This document shows, one piece after another, positions 1 to 8,791 of a DNA stretch of 64,000 nucleotides; within the stretch, counting starts at the first letter, position 1; each line of letters opens with the position of its first letter. The position numbers were made by a program, and so were the translations under genes. Source of the stretch: Pleodorina starrii (Eukaryota; Chlorophyta; Chlorophyceae; Chlamydomonadales; Volvocaceae); the NCBI GenBank assembly GCA_030267565.1, contig BRXU01000067.1:1-64000 (forward strand), read 5' to 3'. Below the pieces are notes generated by a model that did no database searches, had not been told where the DNA came from, and saw nothing but the letters and a program-made list of their open reading frames with translations.

Positions 1-808
1 GCGCCGGTAATTGAACCAGTCGACGTACTCGGCCACCGCGATCTCCAGGTCCTCGATCGACTTCCAGGGGCCCTTGTTGCGAATCAGCTCGGCCTTGAAC
101 AGCGAGTTGAACGCCTCAGCGAGGGCGTTGTCGTACGAATCGCCAGTGGATCCCACCGAGGCCACCGGCCCCCGCCTCGGCCAGGCGCTGGGTGTAGCGC
201 ACCGCGACATACTGAACGCCCTTATCCGAATGATGCACGACCCCGCTGGTGTCATGGCCGTCATGGGATCGGGTCCACAACCCCATCTCGAGGGCGTCCA
301 GAGCCAGGTCCGTGCGCAGGGAGGTCGACAGCTGCCACCCCACCACCCGCCGGGAGAACACGTCAATGACGAAGGCGGCGTATACCCAGCCGGCGAACGT
401 TCTGCAATACGTGATGTCGGCGACCCACAGCCGGTCCGGGGCGGCGGCGGTGAAAGATCGTTCCACCAGGTCCGGGCGGGGTCTCCGGTCCGGTGCCGGC
501 CACCCGTGGTGCGCGGGCCCTTGGCCCGAATGACCCCACGCAGACCCGCCGCCCTCATGAGCCGTGCAAACCGTGCACCTGGCCACCTGGTGGCCGTTCC
601 GGCGCAGCTCGGCGTGGACCTTGGTGACCCCCGTACAACCCCGTAGTTCTCCGCATGCACCTTGGCGATGACCGCGGTCGTGGCCGCGTCGCTGACCGAT
701 CGCGCTGAGGGCGGGGCGGTCTTGGCGGCGTAATAGGTGTCTCGCGGGCGACCTGCAGAACCTTGCAGATCGGCTCGACCCCGTACTCGCCCTTGTGGGC
801 GTCGATTG
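1..808 (-). pseudogene. IS3-family transposase orfB remnant, continues off the left edge
   Basis: This is the integrase (DDE) half of an IS3-family transposase. Reading leftward it shows an N-terminal stretch beginning near IDAHKGEYGVEPIC at about 806, then the DDE-core phrases VADITYCRTFAGWVYAAFV and HHSDKGVQY, and ends near AEAFNSLFKAELI at the left edge. The frame shifts several times, so no single ORF covers it. Its natural partner orfA lies at 2150-2464, and the two are separated by an IS110-family insertion. The C-terminus and right inverted repeat lie outside the window. Confidence 0.85.
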
Positions 809-857
809 TAGGCCACTACCTGTGGTGTGGGCGGTCGAGCTCCCCGATGCTCCTATG

Positions 858-1945
858 TCAAGCCGCAACCTCGAGAACTGGTTCCGGACCAGGGCGATGC
901 CTGAGGTCGATTGGTGACTCCTTGGCCTTCTCATCGGCGCGCAGAGCGGCGAAGACTCGGTCCGAGATCCTCCGTCGTAGCAGTCGCATTGCTTCGGTGT
1001 GGGTCTTGCCGCGGGCCAATTGCTTGGCCACGTAGTCCGCTCCTTCGTAGCCCAGCCTCTGCTGGGTCACGGCGGCCATGTGCAGGGCGGTGTTGATCGT
1101 ACGATTGCCGCCGCGGTTGAGACGGAACCGCTCGTGGTTGCCGGACCATACCGGGATCGGGGGCGGTGCCATTGAACCGGGCGAAGGCGTCCTTGGAGTG
1201 GAAGCGCGCCGCCCCGGCAGTCTCCCCGACAATCGTCCGCCGCACCGAGCACCCCGAGACCGTCCACGGCCAACAGGTGCGGGTACTCGGTGCGCACCAG
1301 GCGCCCCAGCCGCGCTTCGAGCTCATTGATCCGCCGGGTCAGGCTGACGATCTCGGCGATCATGTCCGCGGCGATCTCGACGACCACCCCCGTCCCTGCC
1401 GGCCAGCTGCTCTTGCAGGGAGTCAGGACGCAGTAGCGGCGCAAGGCCCGGGAAGGGACCCTCGATGGCCGGATCAATCTCGTGCAGGAACCACCGCAGT
1501 TTCGACTGCAGGGGCCGAGCGCCGGGCGACCATGGACCGGCGGTGGTCGGCCAGCAGCTTCAGATCGCGTTCCGGGGCCGGCCAGCACACCGCGGTCGGC
1601 AGGTCATCCTCGCGCAGTGCGACGCGGGCGACGGCCTCAGCGTCGATCGGATCGGACTTGCCGCGTTCCCTGGCCCCGCGGCGCATGCCGGCCATCAACC
1701 GGGTGTGCACCCGCACGACCTGGTGGCCGGCCAGCAGCAAGTCAACTTCCAAGGCGCGGGAGAGATGTCGGCAGTCCTCCACCGCTACCTTCACCGCGCC
1801 CTGGGAGCTCAACCATGCCAGGACCTTCTCAGTGGCCGCTGGGCCGGGCCTCGACGGTGAGCTCCTGGAGTCTTCGCCCGAGCCCGTCCACGGCGACCAG
1901 GGTGTGGGTGTTCTTGTGGGTGTCGATACCCACGACGGTGACCAT
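858..1945 (-). pseudogene. IS110-family transposase, multiply frameshifted
   Basis: IS110 transposases are DEDD recombinases that are guided by a bridge RNA. The start at 1945 gives MVTVVGIDTHKNTHTLVAVD, the typical first DEDD aspartate region. The middle (about 1474-1812) has the characteristic KSDPIDAEAVARVAL segment. The C-terminal Transposase_20 domain near 1130-1190 reads GNHERFRLNRGGNRTINTAL and ends at 858. These pieces lie in different frames, needing at least three or four shifts, so the gene is dead unless the sequence is faulty. The total length matches a full IS110 transposase of about 360 residues. Confidence 0.85.
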
Positions 1946-2149
1946 GGCTACCCTCCGTGTGCTCCTCGTGCCTGATCGAAGGGCAGGACGAGCCCCCGGC
2001 GGGCACGCCTCAATCGGACGCCGAACAGCGCACGCTCCTATCAGGCCACACCCGGACCTCGCCCGGCCGGACCGGCGGGGCGGCACATCGCGGACAAGCC
2101 CACCAAGATCGAGGGCAGCGAATAAACGAGCCAACCCCGCCGGCACTTC
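1946..2149 (-). ncRNA. Candidate bridge-RNA region of the IS110 element (inferred by position)
   Basis: IS110 elements encode a structured bridge RNA in the non-coding DNA upstream of the transposase. This 200-bp stretch lies between the inferred left end and the transposase start and has no ORF of its own. I have not demonstrated fold or target loops. The call rests only on position and family knowledge. Confidence 0.3.
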
Positions 2150-2464
2150 CTACGATGACATTGACGCGAAGAAAGCCGAGGCCGACCGCAGGATGGCGTT
2201 GGCCCTGCGGAGCTCCCGAACTTCTCTTTCGAGCTCGGCCAGCCGCTGGGCGTCATCAGTGGTGGTGCCCGGCCGGTATCCCTCGTCGACCTCGGCCTGT
2301 CTGACCCAGTTCCGCAGCGTCTCCGGGTTGATCCCCAGCTGCTGCCCGATCCGCGCCAGCGCCCCGGCCTTCGTCGCTGGGTCCCGTCGGGCCTCCACCG
2401 CCATCCGGGTGGCGCGCTCACGCAACTCATCCGGGTACTTCCTCGGTGCTCCCATGACTCTCAT
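2150..2464 (-). CDS. IS3-family transposase orfA (helix-turn-helix subunit)
   Basis: A 104-residue protein of the IS3 OrfA type. It has an N-terminal HTH_Tnp_1 region beginning GAPRKYPDELRERATRMAVE, a recognition-helix part with LGINPETLRNWVRQAEVDEG, and a C-terminal leucine-rich coiled coil (LAELEREVRELRRANAILRS) used for multimerisation. It would normally make the OrfAB fusion with the orfB piece at 1-808, but the IS110 insertion separates them right after the ASAFFA motif, so no functional transposase can be made. The start at 2464 is an ATG; an alternative lies a few codons in. Confidence 0.85.
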   Translation of the reverse strand: MRVMGAPRKYPDELRERATRMAVEARRDPATKAGALARIGQQLGINPETLRNWVRQAEVDEGYRPGTTTDDAQRLAELEREVRELRRANAILRSASAFFASMSS

Positions 2465-2506
2465 CCTTCCGTGGAATGAAAGCCTCCAACAGACCCGTCA
2501 CGGGAC

Positions 2507-3203
2507 AATCCCGCGCAGACAGCACAACCGGTGCACGACGGGAGTGAACTGGGAGTCGGCGGCCATCGCGGTGATCGCCGCATCCAACCGGTCACGGCGG
2601 GCCAGGGTGGCCAGCACGGCCTCGTGCTCGGCATCGAACGCCATCCGGGTCGCCGGTGTTCCCAGGTGCTGGCGGGCCAGCCACGCGTGGTGGGCACCGG
2701 TCCAGGCCGCCCCGTCGGTGTAGACGATGCCGTGGCGCAGCAGCAGCTTCGACACCCGGTGCCTGGCCCGCATCAGGTCCCCGCGGCAGTCCTCCCTCGC
2801 CCGCACCAGGTCCCGAGCGGCCTCCTGCTCCACACCAGGAACCGTCACCGCGGTGATCTCGTCCAGACGCAACAACCGCGCCAGGTGCACCGCATCACGG
2901 GCGTCGGTCTTGATCCGGTCCCCGGAGGGCCGTTGCAGCTTCGACGGGGCCGCGACCACGCACCGGACCCCGTCGGATTCCAGGGCACGGGCCAGCCCAA
3001 ATCCGGTTGGACCGGCCCTCGTAGGCCACCGCCACCGGCCCGGGCAGCTCCCGGATCCAGGTGCGGATGTGGTCGTGGTCCGGGGTCAGTCTCGCCTGGA
3101 CCAGTTCCCCGGTGGCCCCGTCGATCGCCGCGGCGGCGACCGATCGTGCGTGCACATCCAGGCCGACGCTCGTACGCTCTGTAAACACCGGGGCCTCCCA
3201 CAC
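2507..3203 (-). pseudogene. Second IS110-type (IS116/IS902-like) transposase, frameshifted and truncated by the IS3 element
   Basis: The N-terminus at 3203 reads TERTSVGLDVHARSVAAAAI, an IS110/IS116 DEDD start. After a +1 shift near 3028 the frame continues with DRIKTDARDAVHLARLLRLD, the second conserved segment, and then runs to CLRGI at about 2507. There the homology stops exactly where the IS3 left end begins. About half of the gene, including the C-terminal domain, is therefore missing here and probably lies left of the window. It is a different subgroup from the copy at 858-1945. Confidence 0.8.
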
Positions 3204-4192
3204 ATGTCGGATAGGCCGAGCAGGCGGCCCCTGCTCGGTAACCCACGAATCTGTGTGAGTGAGGCCCCGGCCCGCAACCCCCAGCGAACCCGGGCGGTCA
3301 CTACATACCGTCTAGCGCCTGGATCGCCCGTGATCCGCCGCCCTGGAAGACAGTCTCGGAAAGGACCGCAGCACAGGAGCCGGGCACCTCGTGAATGACC
3401 TGCTCAAGCCAAGATCGCGTGCGAGCTGCACGGTGAGATCCTCATCGATTCGGGCGAGAGAGAACTCTTCCCGATCGAGTCTCCTAGCCCGGGTGGAAAT
3501 GGCCGTCAGTGAGCGGTGGGCGTGGACACTGACGCGCGGGCTGCGCTGGGGTGGCTTCTCCGCGGTGTCGGCACGGCTGACGGTCTCGCGCAACCAGCGG
3601 GCTTGTTTCCGCCCCGACTTGTGCACCGCCGTGGCGCAGTGCTCTGCGCCACTGACGATGCCCCCACACCTGGTCGCCGTAGACGATGATGGCTGAGCTG
3701 ATCAAACAGGCGAAGGACACCACCTCCACCTCACGAGAGTGCCCCCACCCGACAGGGGGTGGGGCACTCCGGGACCCGACCGGGGAGATCGGGTACTTGT
3801 CCCTCGGGCTAGGGACGCGTTGACAGTACCAGGCCACTGAAGGAGCAGGAACAGCACGACCCGCCACGGCACCCACCTTCTGCCTCGGCAACGTTGCCCT
3901 ACCCGGACGATCGTTGGCTACGGCTCTACGGAAAGTCCGAAGACGACCGCTTGGGCGGACACGGCGCAGGAAGCAGCACCGGTGAGCGTTGACGACGACA
4001 GCCTCCCGCCGGGATCGACGGGCGGCACCGGAATTCCGGCCAGTAACAGGCACCCCGGTATGCCCTGATCGCCGCGTTTGTCGGCAACATCGACACCTCT
4101 AACCGGCCATATGTAAAGCAAAGTAAGGGAAGACCGGTCAATCGTGGCGGCGTTCCCACCCGGCGCAGCACCCCCTTGTTCTTCGAGCACTC
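3204..4192. other. About 1 kb with no confident gene; hairpin and motif only
   Basis: The first part is probably the upstream region of the truncated IS110-type element. A minus-strand reading frame at 3312-3626 (about 100 residues, basic N-terminus) has a plausible composition but no recognisable domain and no convincing start. A strong imperfect hairpin sits at 3737-3769, with arms around GAGTGCCCC and GGGGCACTC. A copy of the CGGCCATATGTAAAG motif lies at 4102-4120. Confidence 0.4.
4102..4120 (+). repeat. Dispersed motif CCGGCCATATGTAAAG, copy 1
   Basis: Positions 4102-4120 read ACCGGCCATATGTAAAGCA. Close matches occur at 11395-11415 and 19136-19160, all on the same strand and all outside genes. 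The function is unknown; a solo IS terminus or a regulatory site is possible. Confidence 0.5.
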
Positions 4193-4948
4193 GTGCCGTG
4201 CGGGGAGAATGGTGCTGTGAATCGGCATCTGGACCTGAGCCCCAAGCCACGGCTGTATCCTCGGCAAGTTCTTGGGCCGGGGGTGTGCGATGTGGGCTAC
4301 GCCCTTACCACCGGGCAGGTGAGGCAACGGCCGGTCGTGCCGGATGCCCGGTGCGGGGTCGCCTGGGTCCAGGGGCGCTTGTAGTGGTTCGGCCCCGTCA
4401 CCAGCCCTTGGGTGCCGTCCCGGCCGGGCGTCGCTGTAGTGGGGGTGCGCATCGGGCTCGCTCAGGGACGCAGCGTCGCTGGTGCCCCGTTGGACCGGTG
4501 GCGCAACCAGTGGTGTCCACTGACCGAGGTCTGGGGAACGGCCGCAGCCGTAGAAGCGGAGCATCGGCTGGCTGGTGTGGCCGATGAGGGCGCCGCCGTG
4601 GAACTGCTCGCGCACATCGTCACGGAACGGGCAAGGGAGCATCCGGCTGTTGCACGTACCCTTCGGCTCGTGGAGCACCTGGTGGCCGATCGCACCGTCC
4701 AGCAGATCACCGATGAGCTGGAGGTGAGTGTTCGGCAGGTCCACCGCCGGTGCGTGGCCGATCTCGGTCTGGCACCGGTGCTGGTGCGGCGCATCCTGCG
4801 CCTGCACCGGGCAGCCGCACTGTGGCACCCCGCCTCGGGGAAGAACATCGCCGATCTCGCCGCCCTGGCGGACTACACCGACCAGCCGCACCTGATCCAT
4901 GACTTCCACGCGTTGGCCGGCCAGCTGCCCAGCACCGCGCTGGGATGA
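4193..4948 (+). pseudogene. AraC-family transcriptional regulator with one in-frame stop
   Basis: The frame from 4193 runs to a TAG at 4382-4384, then continues in the same frame to 4948. Together the two parts form an ordinary AraC-type regulator. The N-terminal ligand-sensing part includes PDARCGVAWVQGRL before the stop and PSRPGVAVVGVRIGLAQG after it. The C-terminal HTH_18 domain includes VQQITDELEVSVRQVHRRC followed by the second helix-turn-helix. A separate downstream start at 4412 could give a 178-residue DNA-binding fragment lacking most of the sensor. A single stop suggests a recent knockout or a sequence error. Confidence 0.7.
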
Positions 4949-4998
4949 CGTCCGATACGTACAAGCCGGCACCTCCGACCCTGCCCTAGGGTCAGACC

Positions 4999-5476
4999 AT
5001 GACTGACTGGAACGACATCACCACCGCCCTGAACGCCGTCCTCGGTGGCGACCCCCGCAGCGGGGGGTCCGCGGCTTCGAGCCCTGTGGAAAGCCAGCCA
5101 CCCGGCCGAACACGCCCAGCGCTGCGTCCTGGCCCACTACCTCGCTGACCTGGAGCCGGACCTGGCCGATGAGGTGCGGTGGGACAAGATCGCACTGGAG
5201 GAGTTCTCCCAGGTGCACGAGAACGACCTGAGCCCGGTCGGTATCGCCTCGGCGGCAGGGCTGGCCCCCAGCCTCCACCTCAACCCGGGCGAGGGCTACC
5301 GACGTCAGGGGCACATCACCCGAGCCCGCGAGCATCTCGCCCTAGGACGCACAGCAGCCGGCACCCTGGGAGACGATGGATACAGCACGATGATCCGCAA
5401 AGGCCTCGACGGGCTCGGCGGACGTCTCGACGCCACCGATACGCACCAGAGAAGCCGGGTTCCACGGCATGAGTGA
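4999..5476 (+). pseudogene. Conserved hypothetical protein (tetratricopeptide-like), frameshifted in a G run
   Basis: The start at 4999 gives MTDWNDITTALNAVLGGD. A +1 shift in the G6 tract at 5062-5067 is needed to reach the frame holding HAQRCVLAHYLADLEPDLAD and LHLNPGEGYRRQGHITRARE. The total length is one base over a multiple of three, as expected for a single inserted G, and about 158 residues would be encoded. The family is common in actinobacteria as short TPR-like proteins of unknown role. The homopolymer site makes a sequencing error a real possibility. Confidence 0.6.
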
Positions 5477-5839
5477 CCCAGAACGGTGGCTACCACCGGC
5501 GATCACCGTGGCGTCTCTCCGGTGTCGACTGAACTCGACTATGAGGTGCTGATACCGGGCACGTACCCCAGCCCGGTAGTCTCGGGAGGCTCCTCGCACC
5601 GCTCCGGGACAGGAACGAGACCCGGCTGACGCTGTGGCTCCAGCCCAACCTCTACACCGCTCACTCACCACGCCCAGCCGCCACCCCGTATCGGCGCCAC
5701 CGGCCCGACCCGAGCAGACAGGGGTCCTTCGGGGGCAGAACGGTTCAGGGCGCCAGAACTCCGGCCCAGCCTTTCCAATCGGGTGACACTGCACGAATAC
5801 TTGGTCGAACTCGGAGCAACCGGCACCAGGAGTGTTCAC
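5477..5839. other. 363-bp intergenic region, nothing recognised
   Basis: No ORF with a credible start or domain. It ends with the AGGAG ribosome-binding site (about 5828) of the VOC gene. No clear promoter or terminator was seen. Confidence 0.5.
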
Positions 5840-6241
5840 ATGGCCGCACCTCTCGTCTACCTCAGCTTCCCCGGCACCGCCCGAGAAGCACTGAGCTTCT
5901 ACGCCGACGTCTTCGGCGGTGACCTGAGCCTGCACTCCTACGAAGAGTTCGGCAGGACCGACGGCCCACCTGACGCTGTCGCCCACGGCGTCCTCGACGG
6001 TGTGGTCGCCCTGGCAGGATCGGACGCGCCCGAGGGCGCGGAGACGATGCGACTCGAGGGTCTGATGCTGTCCCTGCTGGGGACGGCCGAGCCGGCCGTC
6101 TTGCACGAGTGGTTCGAGAAGCTCTCGATCGGTGGTTCCCGGATCGATCCCTTGACCCAGCGGCCCTGGGGAGCCTCGGACGGTCAGGTCACCGATCGCC
6201 ATGGACTGCGCTGGCTCATCGGGTACGAGCCCCAGGCATGA
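5840..6241 (+). CDS. VOC-family (PhnB-like/glyoxalase-fold) protein
   Basis: A 133-residue protein with the PhnB-like vicinal-oxygen-chelate layout. It opens with VYLSFPGTAREALSFYADVF, which is beta1 and the helix followed by the V/F-F-G-G-D turn, and later has LSLLGTAEPAVLHEWFEKLS and DRHGLRWLIGYEP at the C-terminus. Such proteins are often metal-binding enzymes or antibiotic-resistance homologues, but the substrate cannot be told here. The ATG at 5840 is preferred because AGGAG lies about 8 bp upstream; the longer frame has no such site. Its stop overlaps the next start (ATGA at 6238), so the two genes are translationally coupled. Confidence 0.8.
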   Translation: MAAPLVYLSFPGTAREALSFYADVFGGDLSLHSYEEFGRTDGPPDAVAHGVLDGVVALAGSDAPEGAETMRLEGLMLSLLGTAEPAVLHEWFEKLSIGGSRIDPLTQRPWGASDGQVTDRHGLRWLIGYEPQA

Positions 6242-6717
6242 CAGACACGCACCTTCTGGCCCAGCTGGCAGAACAGCGCACCCACGTGCTCCAGGCCGTG
6301 AGCGGGCTGACGGAGACGGCGATGAGCCGAGCGCTGACCCCGTCAGGCTGGACCATGACGCAGCTGCTCAATCACCTCGCCTTCGATGTCGAAGCGTTCT
6401 GGATCTCGGCCGTTCTCGGTGGTGACCCGACGGCGATCGCAGCCCTTCACGACGGCTGGGCATCCGAGCCGATGTCCGGCACCGACGCCATCAGGGTCTA
6501 CCAGCAGGAGATCGCCCGAAGCACTGAGGTGCTGGCACAGTCGGATCTGAATGCTCCACCCCGCTGGTGGCCTGCGCCAGGGGACTTCGAGGCACCACCC
6601 ATGACCGATGGACACGAGGTCGTGTTTCGCGTGCTGGTGGAGACGTCCATCCACGCGGGTCATCTCGACATCGTGCGCGAACTGACCGACGGGCATCAGC
6701 ACCTGGTCCTGAGATGA
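6238..6717 (+). CDS. DinB/DUF664-family protein
   Basis: A 159-residue protein of the DinB four-helix-bundle superfamily. The N-terminal helix carries LNHLAFDVEAFW, with a His that would be the first metal ligand, and the C-terminal region has SIHAGHLDIVREL with two more His, matching the three-histidine metal site. The family includes thiol-dependent transferases (mycothiol or bacillithiol linked), which fits an actinobacterium, but the reaction is not determined. It overlaps the VOC gene by four bases and is probably co-transcribed with it. Confidence 0.8.
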   Translation: MTDTHLLAQLAEQRTHVLQAVSGLTETAMSRALTPSGWTMTQLLNHLAFDVEAFWISAVLGGDPTAIAALHDGWASEPMSGTDAIRVYQQEIARSTEVLAQSDLNAPPRWWPAPGDFEAPPMTDGHEVVFRVLVETSIHAGHLDIVRELTDGHQHLVLR

Positions 6718-6831
6718 TGCCGATAACAGGATCGGCGAACTATCCCATCCCCCTGCCCACGCGACGCCCCAAAGCATCCTCCCACTGCGTAGTCCCTGCG
6801 GCGGAAGCGATGCGGGCTCGGGTGTTTCCGG

Positions 6832-7755
6832 TTAGAGGTATTGCCGCAGGAACTGCACCGCGGCGAGGGCGGCTTGTCCGACGACGTGCTCGGCGGCGGG
6901 GACTCGTTTGTCGCGTCTGGCTGATCGTGTGAGAACGCCGACGACGATGGGGGGCTCCTCGGAGTGGGTAATGACGCCTGCTTCGTGGCGCAGGGGCCCG
7001 AAGGATCCGGTTTTGGCGGCGATGCTGACCCCGGGGTAGGCGAAGGCTTGGGCGAAGCGGTGGCCCCAGGCTTGTTGGGCTAGGACGCCGCGCATGAACT
7101 GGCACTGTTGCGGGGATGCTGCGGTGTTCTCCCAGATGCGGGTCAGCAGCAGGCAGGCGTCGTGGGCGGTGATGGCGGATACGAGCAGCGGATCCAGCGT
7201 TCGGGTCGCGGGTTCGGTGTTGGGGTCCATTAGCTGGGTCATCGCCGTGGCCGTGTCAGCGGCCGGCAAGTCTTCGAGCAGCAGTTGCTCGGTGTGGGTG
7301 GTGCCGCCACGGATGCAGGTGGCCAGCATGCCTAGTTCCTCGGCAGTGGCCTGTACCGTGGGGACACCGATCCGCTCCAGCACCGCGTCCCCGGCGGCGT
7401 TGTCGGAGATCGTGATCATCATGCGGACCAGATCTCGCCAGGACATCGACACTGGGTCTTGGCAGATCGCCGTTCCGGTGGGTCCGTGGGCACGGTGCTG
7501 TGTAGTGAGCAGTGTCTGTTGTTGCGGGTCGATGTGGCCGCGGTCTGCGCACTGGCAGAACGCCACCATCGTCGGGAGTTTGTAGAGGGAGGCCGCTGCC
7601 ATGGGCAGGTCAGCGGCCACGCTAACGACGGGCAGCTCGGGGTGCCCGATGACGGCGGCATGAAGGCTGCCCAGCACTCCGGCGTCGTCGAACAGTGCCG
7701 TGAGGTGAGCTTCCAACTCAGTAATGACCTGGTGGGATGCGCCGTGAATCAGCAT
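6832..7755 (-). CDS. Class A beta-lactamase-fold serine hydrolase, no signal peptide
   Basis: A 307-residue protein with the three penicillin-recognising motifs: SLYK (S56 nucleophile, K59), SDN (117-119) and KTG (248-250). It lacks an evident N-terminal signal peptide or lipobox. The omega loop around residues 158-170 does not show the usual ExxLN, so deacylation may be poor and hydrolysis of beta-lactams is not assured. The start at 7755 is chosen for the GAGAGGAG ribosome-binding site just upstream. It follows the LysR gene with the stop codons nearly touching, so the two are one operon, divergent from the penicillin-binding protein gene. Confidence 0.8.
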   Translation of the reverse strand: MLIHGASHQVITELEAHLTALFDDAGVLGSLHAAVIGHPELPVVSVAADLPMAAASLYKLPTMVAFCQCADRGHIDPQQQTLLTTQHRAHGPTGTAICQDPVSMSWRDLVRMMITISDNAAGDAVLERIGVPTVQATAEELGMLATCIRGGTTHTEQLLLEDLPAADTATAMTQLMDPNTEPATRTLDPLLVSAITAHDACLLLTRIWENTAASPQQCQFMRGVLAQQAWGHRFAQAFAYPGVSIAAKTGSFGPLRHEAGVITHSEEPPIVVGVLTRSARRDKRVPAAEHVVGQAALAAVQFLRQYL

Positions 7756-7756
7756 G

Positions 7757-8719
7757 TCAGCTCCTCTCAGAGGCGGCATGGGCGCTCAGCCAGTGGTGGA
7801 GGAACCCGGCGACGGACCGGGCGCTGGGTGTGGCATCGGCGGCGTGGGCTACCCGTAGCCGCAAGGGCAGAATTCCTGCCGGCAGGGCCCAGAACACCAG
7901 GCCCGGCATCGGTTTCAGGTGCGGGCGCAGCAGCACACAGCGCCCTTGGACGGCGTCACCGAGGGCTTCTCGCTCCTGCTCGTACTCCCGCACGGGCGGG
8001 AGGACGGTGACGCCGAGGGAGGTCAGCTCGCTGCTGCGCAGATCAAAGGCGGCAGGGGCCTCCCGTCGAGGGGTGAGCGCCACGGGCGAGTTGATGACCC
8101 GGCGGACATCACGGCGAGACAGACTGCGTGGAACTGCCCCGTGGCTCGAACCCGTGTCCGGGCCTGCTGCGGCCACCAGGTACTGCGGCATGGCCACCAC
8201 CGGGTGCACCGTCAAGGGACCGGTGATCGCCGGGGCGATCAGCAGGCCCACCGAGTCCGGGTCGGCGGCTGCGGCAGAGGCCATGGTCGAGCTCGTCTGG
8301 GAATGGAAACGCAGTCGCGTTGCGGCCGAGGCGTGGGGCTCTGCGGCGGTGGCGAATGCGGGCCAGCCGGCAGCCAGCTCAGCCACCCAGGCGGCCGGCA
8401 TCAAGGCTGGGACGCGCACCGTCACCACCGGTGCAGAGCTCGCCAGCTCGGCACGCAGGCTCAGCAACTGTGCCTGGGCCTCGAGCACACCATAGGCCCG
8501 AGATAAGAACTGTTCACCCTCTGGAGTGAGCCGCACGCCGCGGGCGTGGCGGATGAACAAGGTGATGCCGACACTGTGCTCCAGGCGCCGGATGGTCTGG
8601 GACAGCGGGGGTTGAGCGATACCCAGTTCTTCCGCAGCCCGGCCAACGTGGCCGGCTTCGGCGACAGCCACGAAATACTCCAGCCACCGCAGAAAATTTC
8701 CCTGCACACGAGCTCCCAT
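7757..8719 (-). CDS. LysR-family transcriptional regulator
   Basis: A 320-residue LysR-type regulator. The N-terminal winged HTH is clear: FLRWLEYFVAVAEAGHVGRA, then LGIAQPPLSQTIRRLEHSVG, then RHARGVRLTPEGEQFL. The rest is the periplasmic-binding-like effector domain. It heads the operon with the beta-lactamase-fold gene and is divergent from the penicillin-binding protein at 8792, an arrangement like AmpR-controlled loci. Regulation of both sides by a beta-lactam or cell-wall fragment is an inference from this layout. Confidence 0.85.
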   Translation of the reverse strand: MGARVQGNFLRWLEYFVAVAEAGHVGRAAEELGIAQPPLSQTIRRLEHSVGITLFIRHARGVRLTPEGEQFLSRAYGVLEAQAQLLSLRAELASSAPVVTVRVPALMPAAWVAELAAGWPAFATAAEPHASAATRLRFHSQTSSTMASAAAADPDSVGLLIAPAITGPLTVHPVVAMPQYLVAAAGPDTGSSHGAVPRSLSRRDVRRVINSPVALTPRREAPAAFDLRSSELTSLGVTVLPPVREYEQEREALGDAVQGRCVLLRPHLKPMPGLVFWALPAGILPLRLRVAHAADATPSARSVAGFLHHWLSAHAASERS

Positions 8720-8731
8720 ATCACCCAGACT

Positions 8732-8762
8732 ATGTCTAGCGGTCCGCGGATGTCTTGGACAT
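8732..8762. promoter_or_regulatory. Candidate operator in the LysR/PBP divergent spacer
   Basis: The 72-bp spacer contains an inverted repeat ATGTC-TTG-GACAT at 8750-8762 and a further ATGTC at 8732-8736. The position between divergent genes, one of which is a LysR gene, fits an autoregulatory LysR operator. The binding itself is inferred. Confidence 0.45.
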
Positions 8763-8791
8763 ATGAAGCGAGGTCTTCCTACGGTGTGCTC

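Larger units (their letters stand above)
809..2150 (-). mobile_element. IS110-family element inserted between orfA and orfB of an IS3 element
   Basis: The IS3 orfA ends its usual ASAFFA motif at about 2160 and the orfB homology resumes at about 806. The DNA between carries a degenerate IS110 transposase plus roughly 200 bp of upstream non-coding DNA, the normal IS110 layout. IS110 elements lack conventional terminal repeats, so the limits are inferred from where IS3 homology stops and starts and may be off by some bases. Confidence 0.7.
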
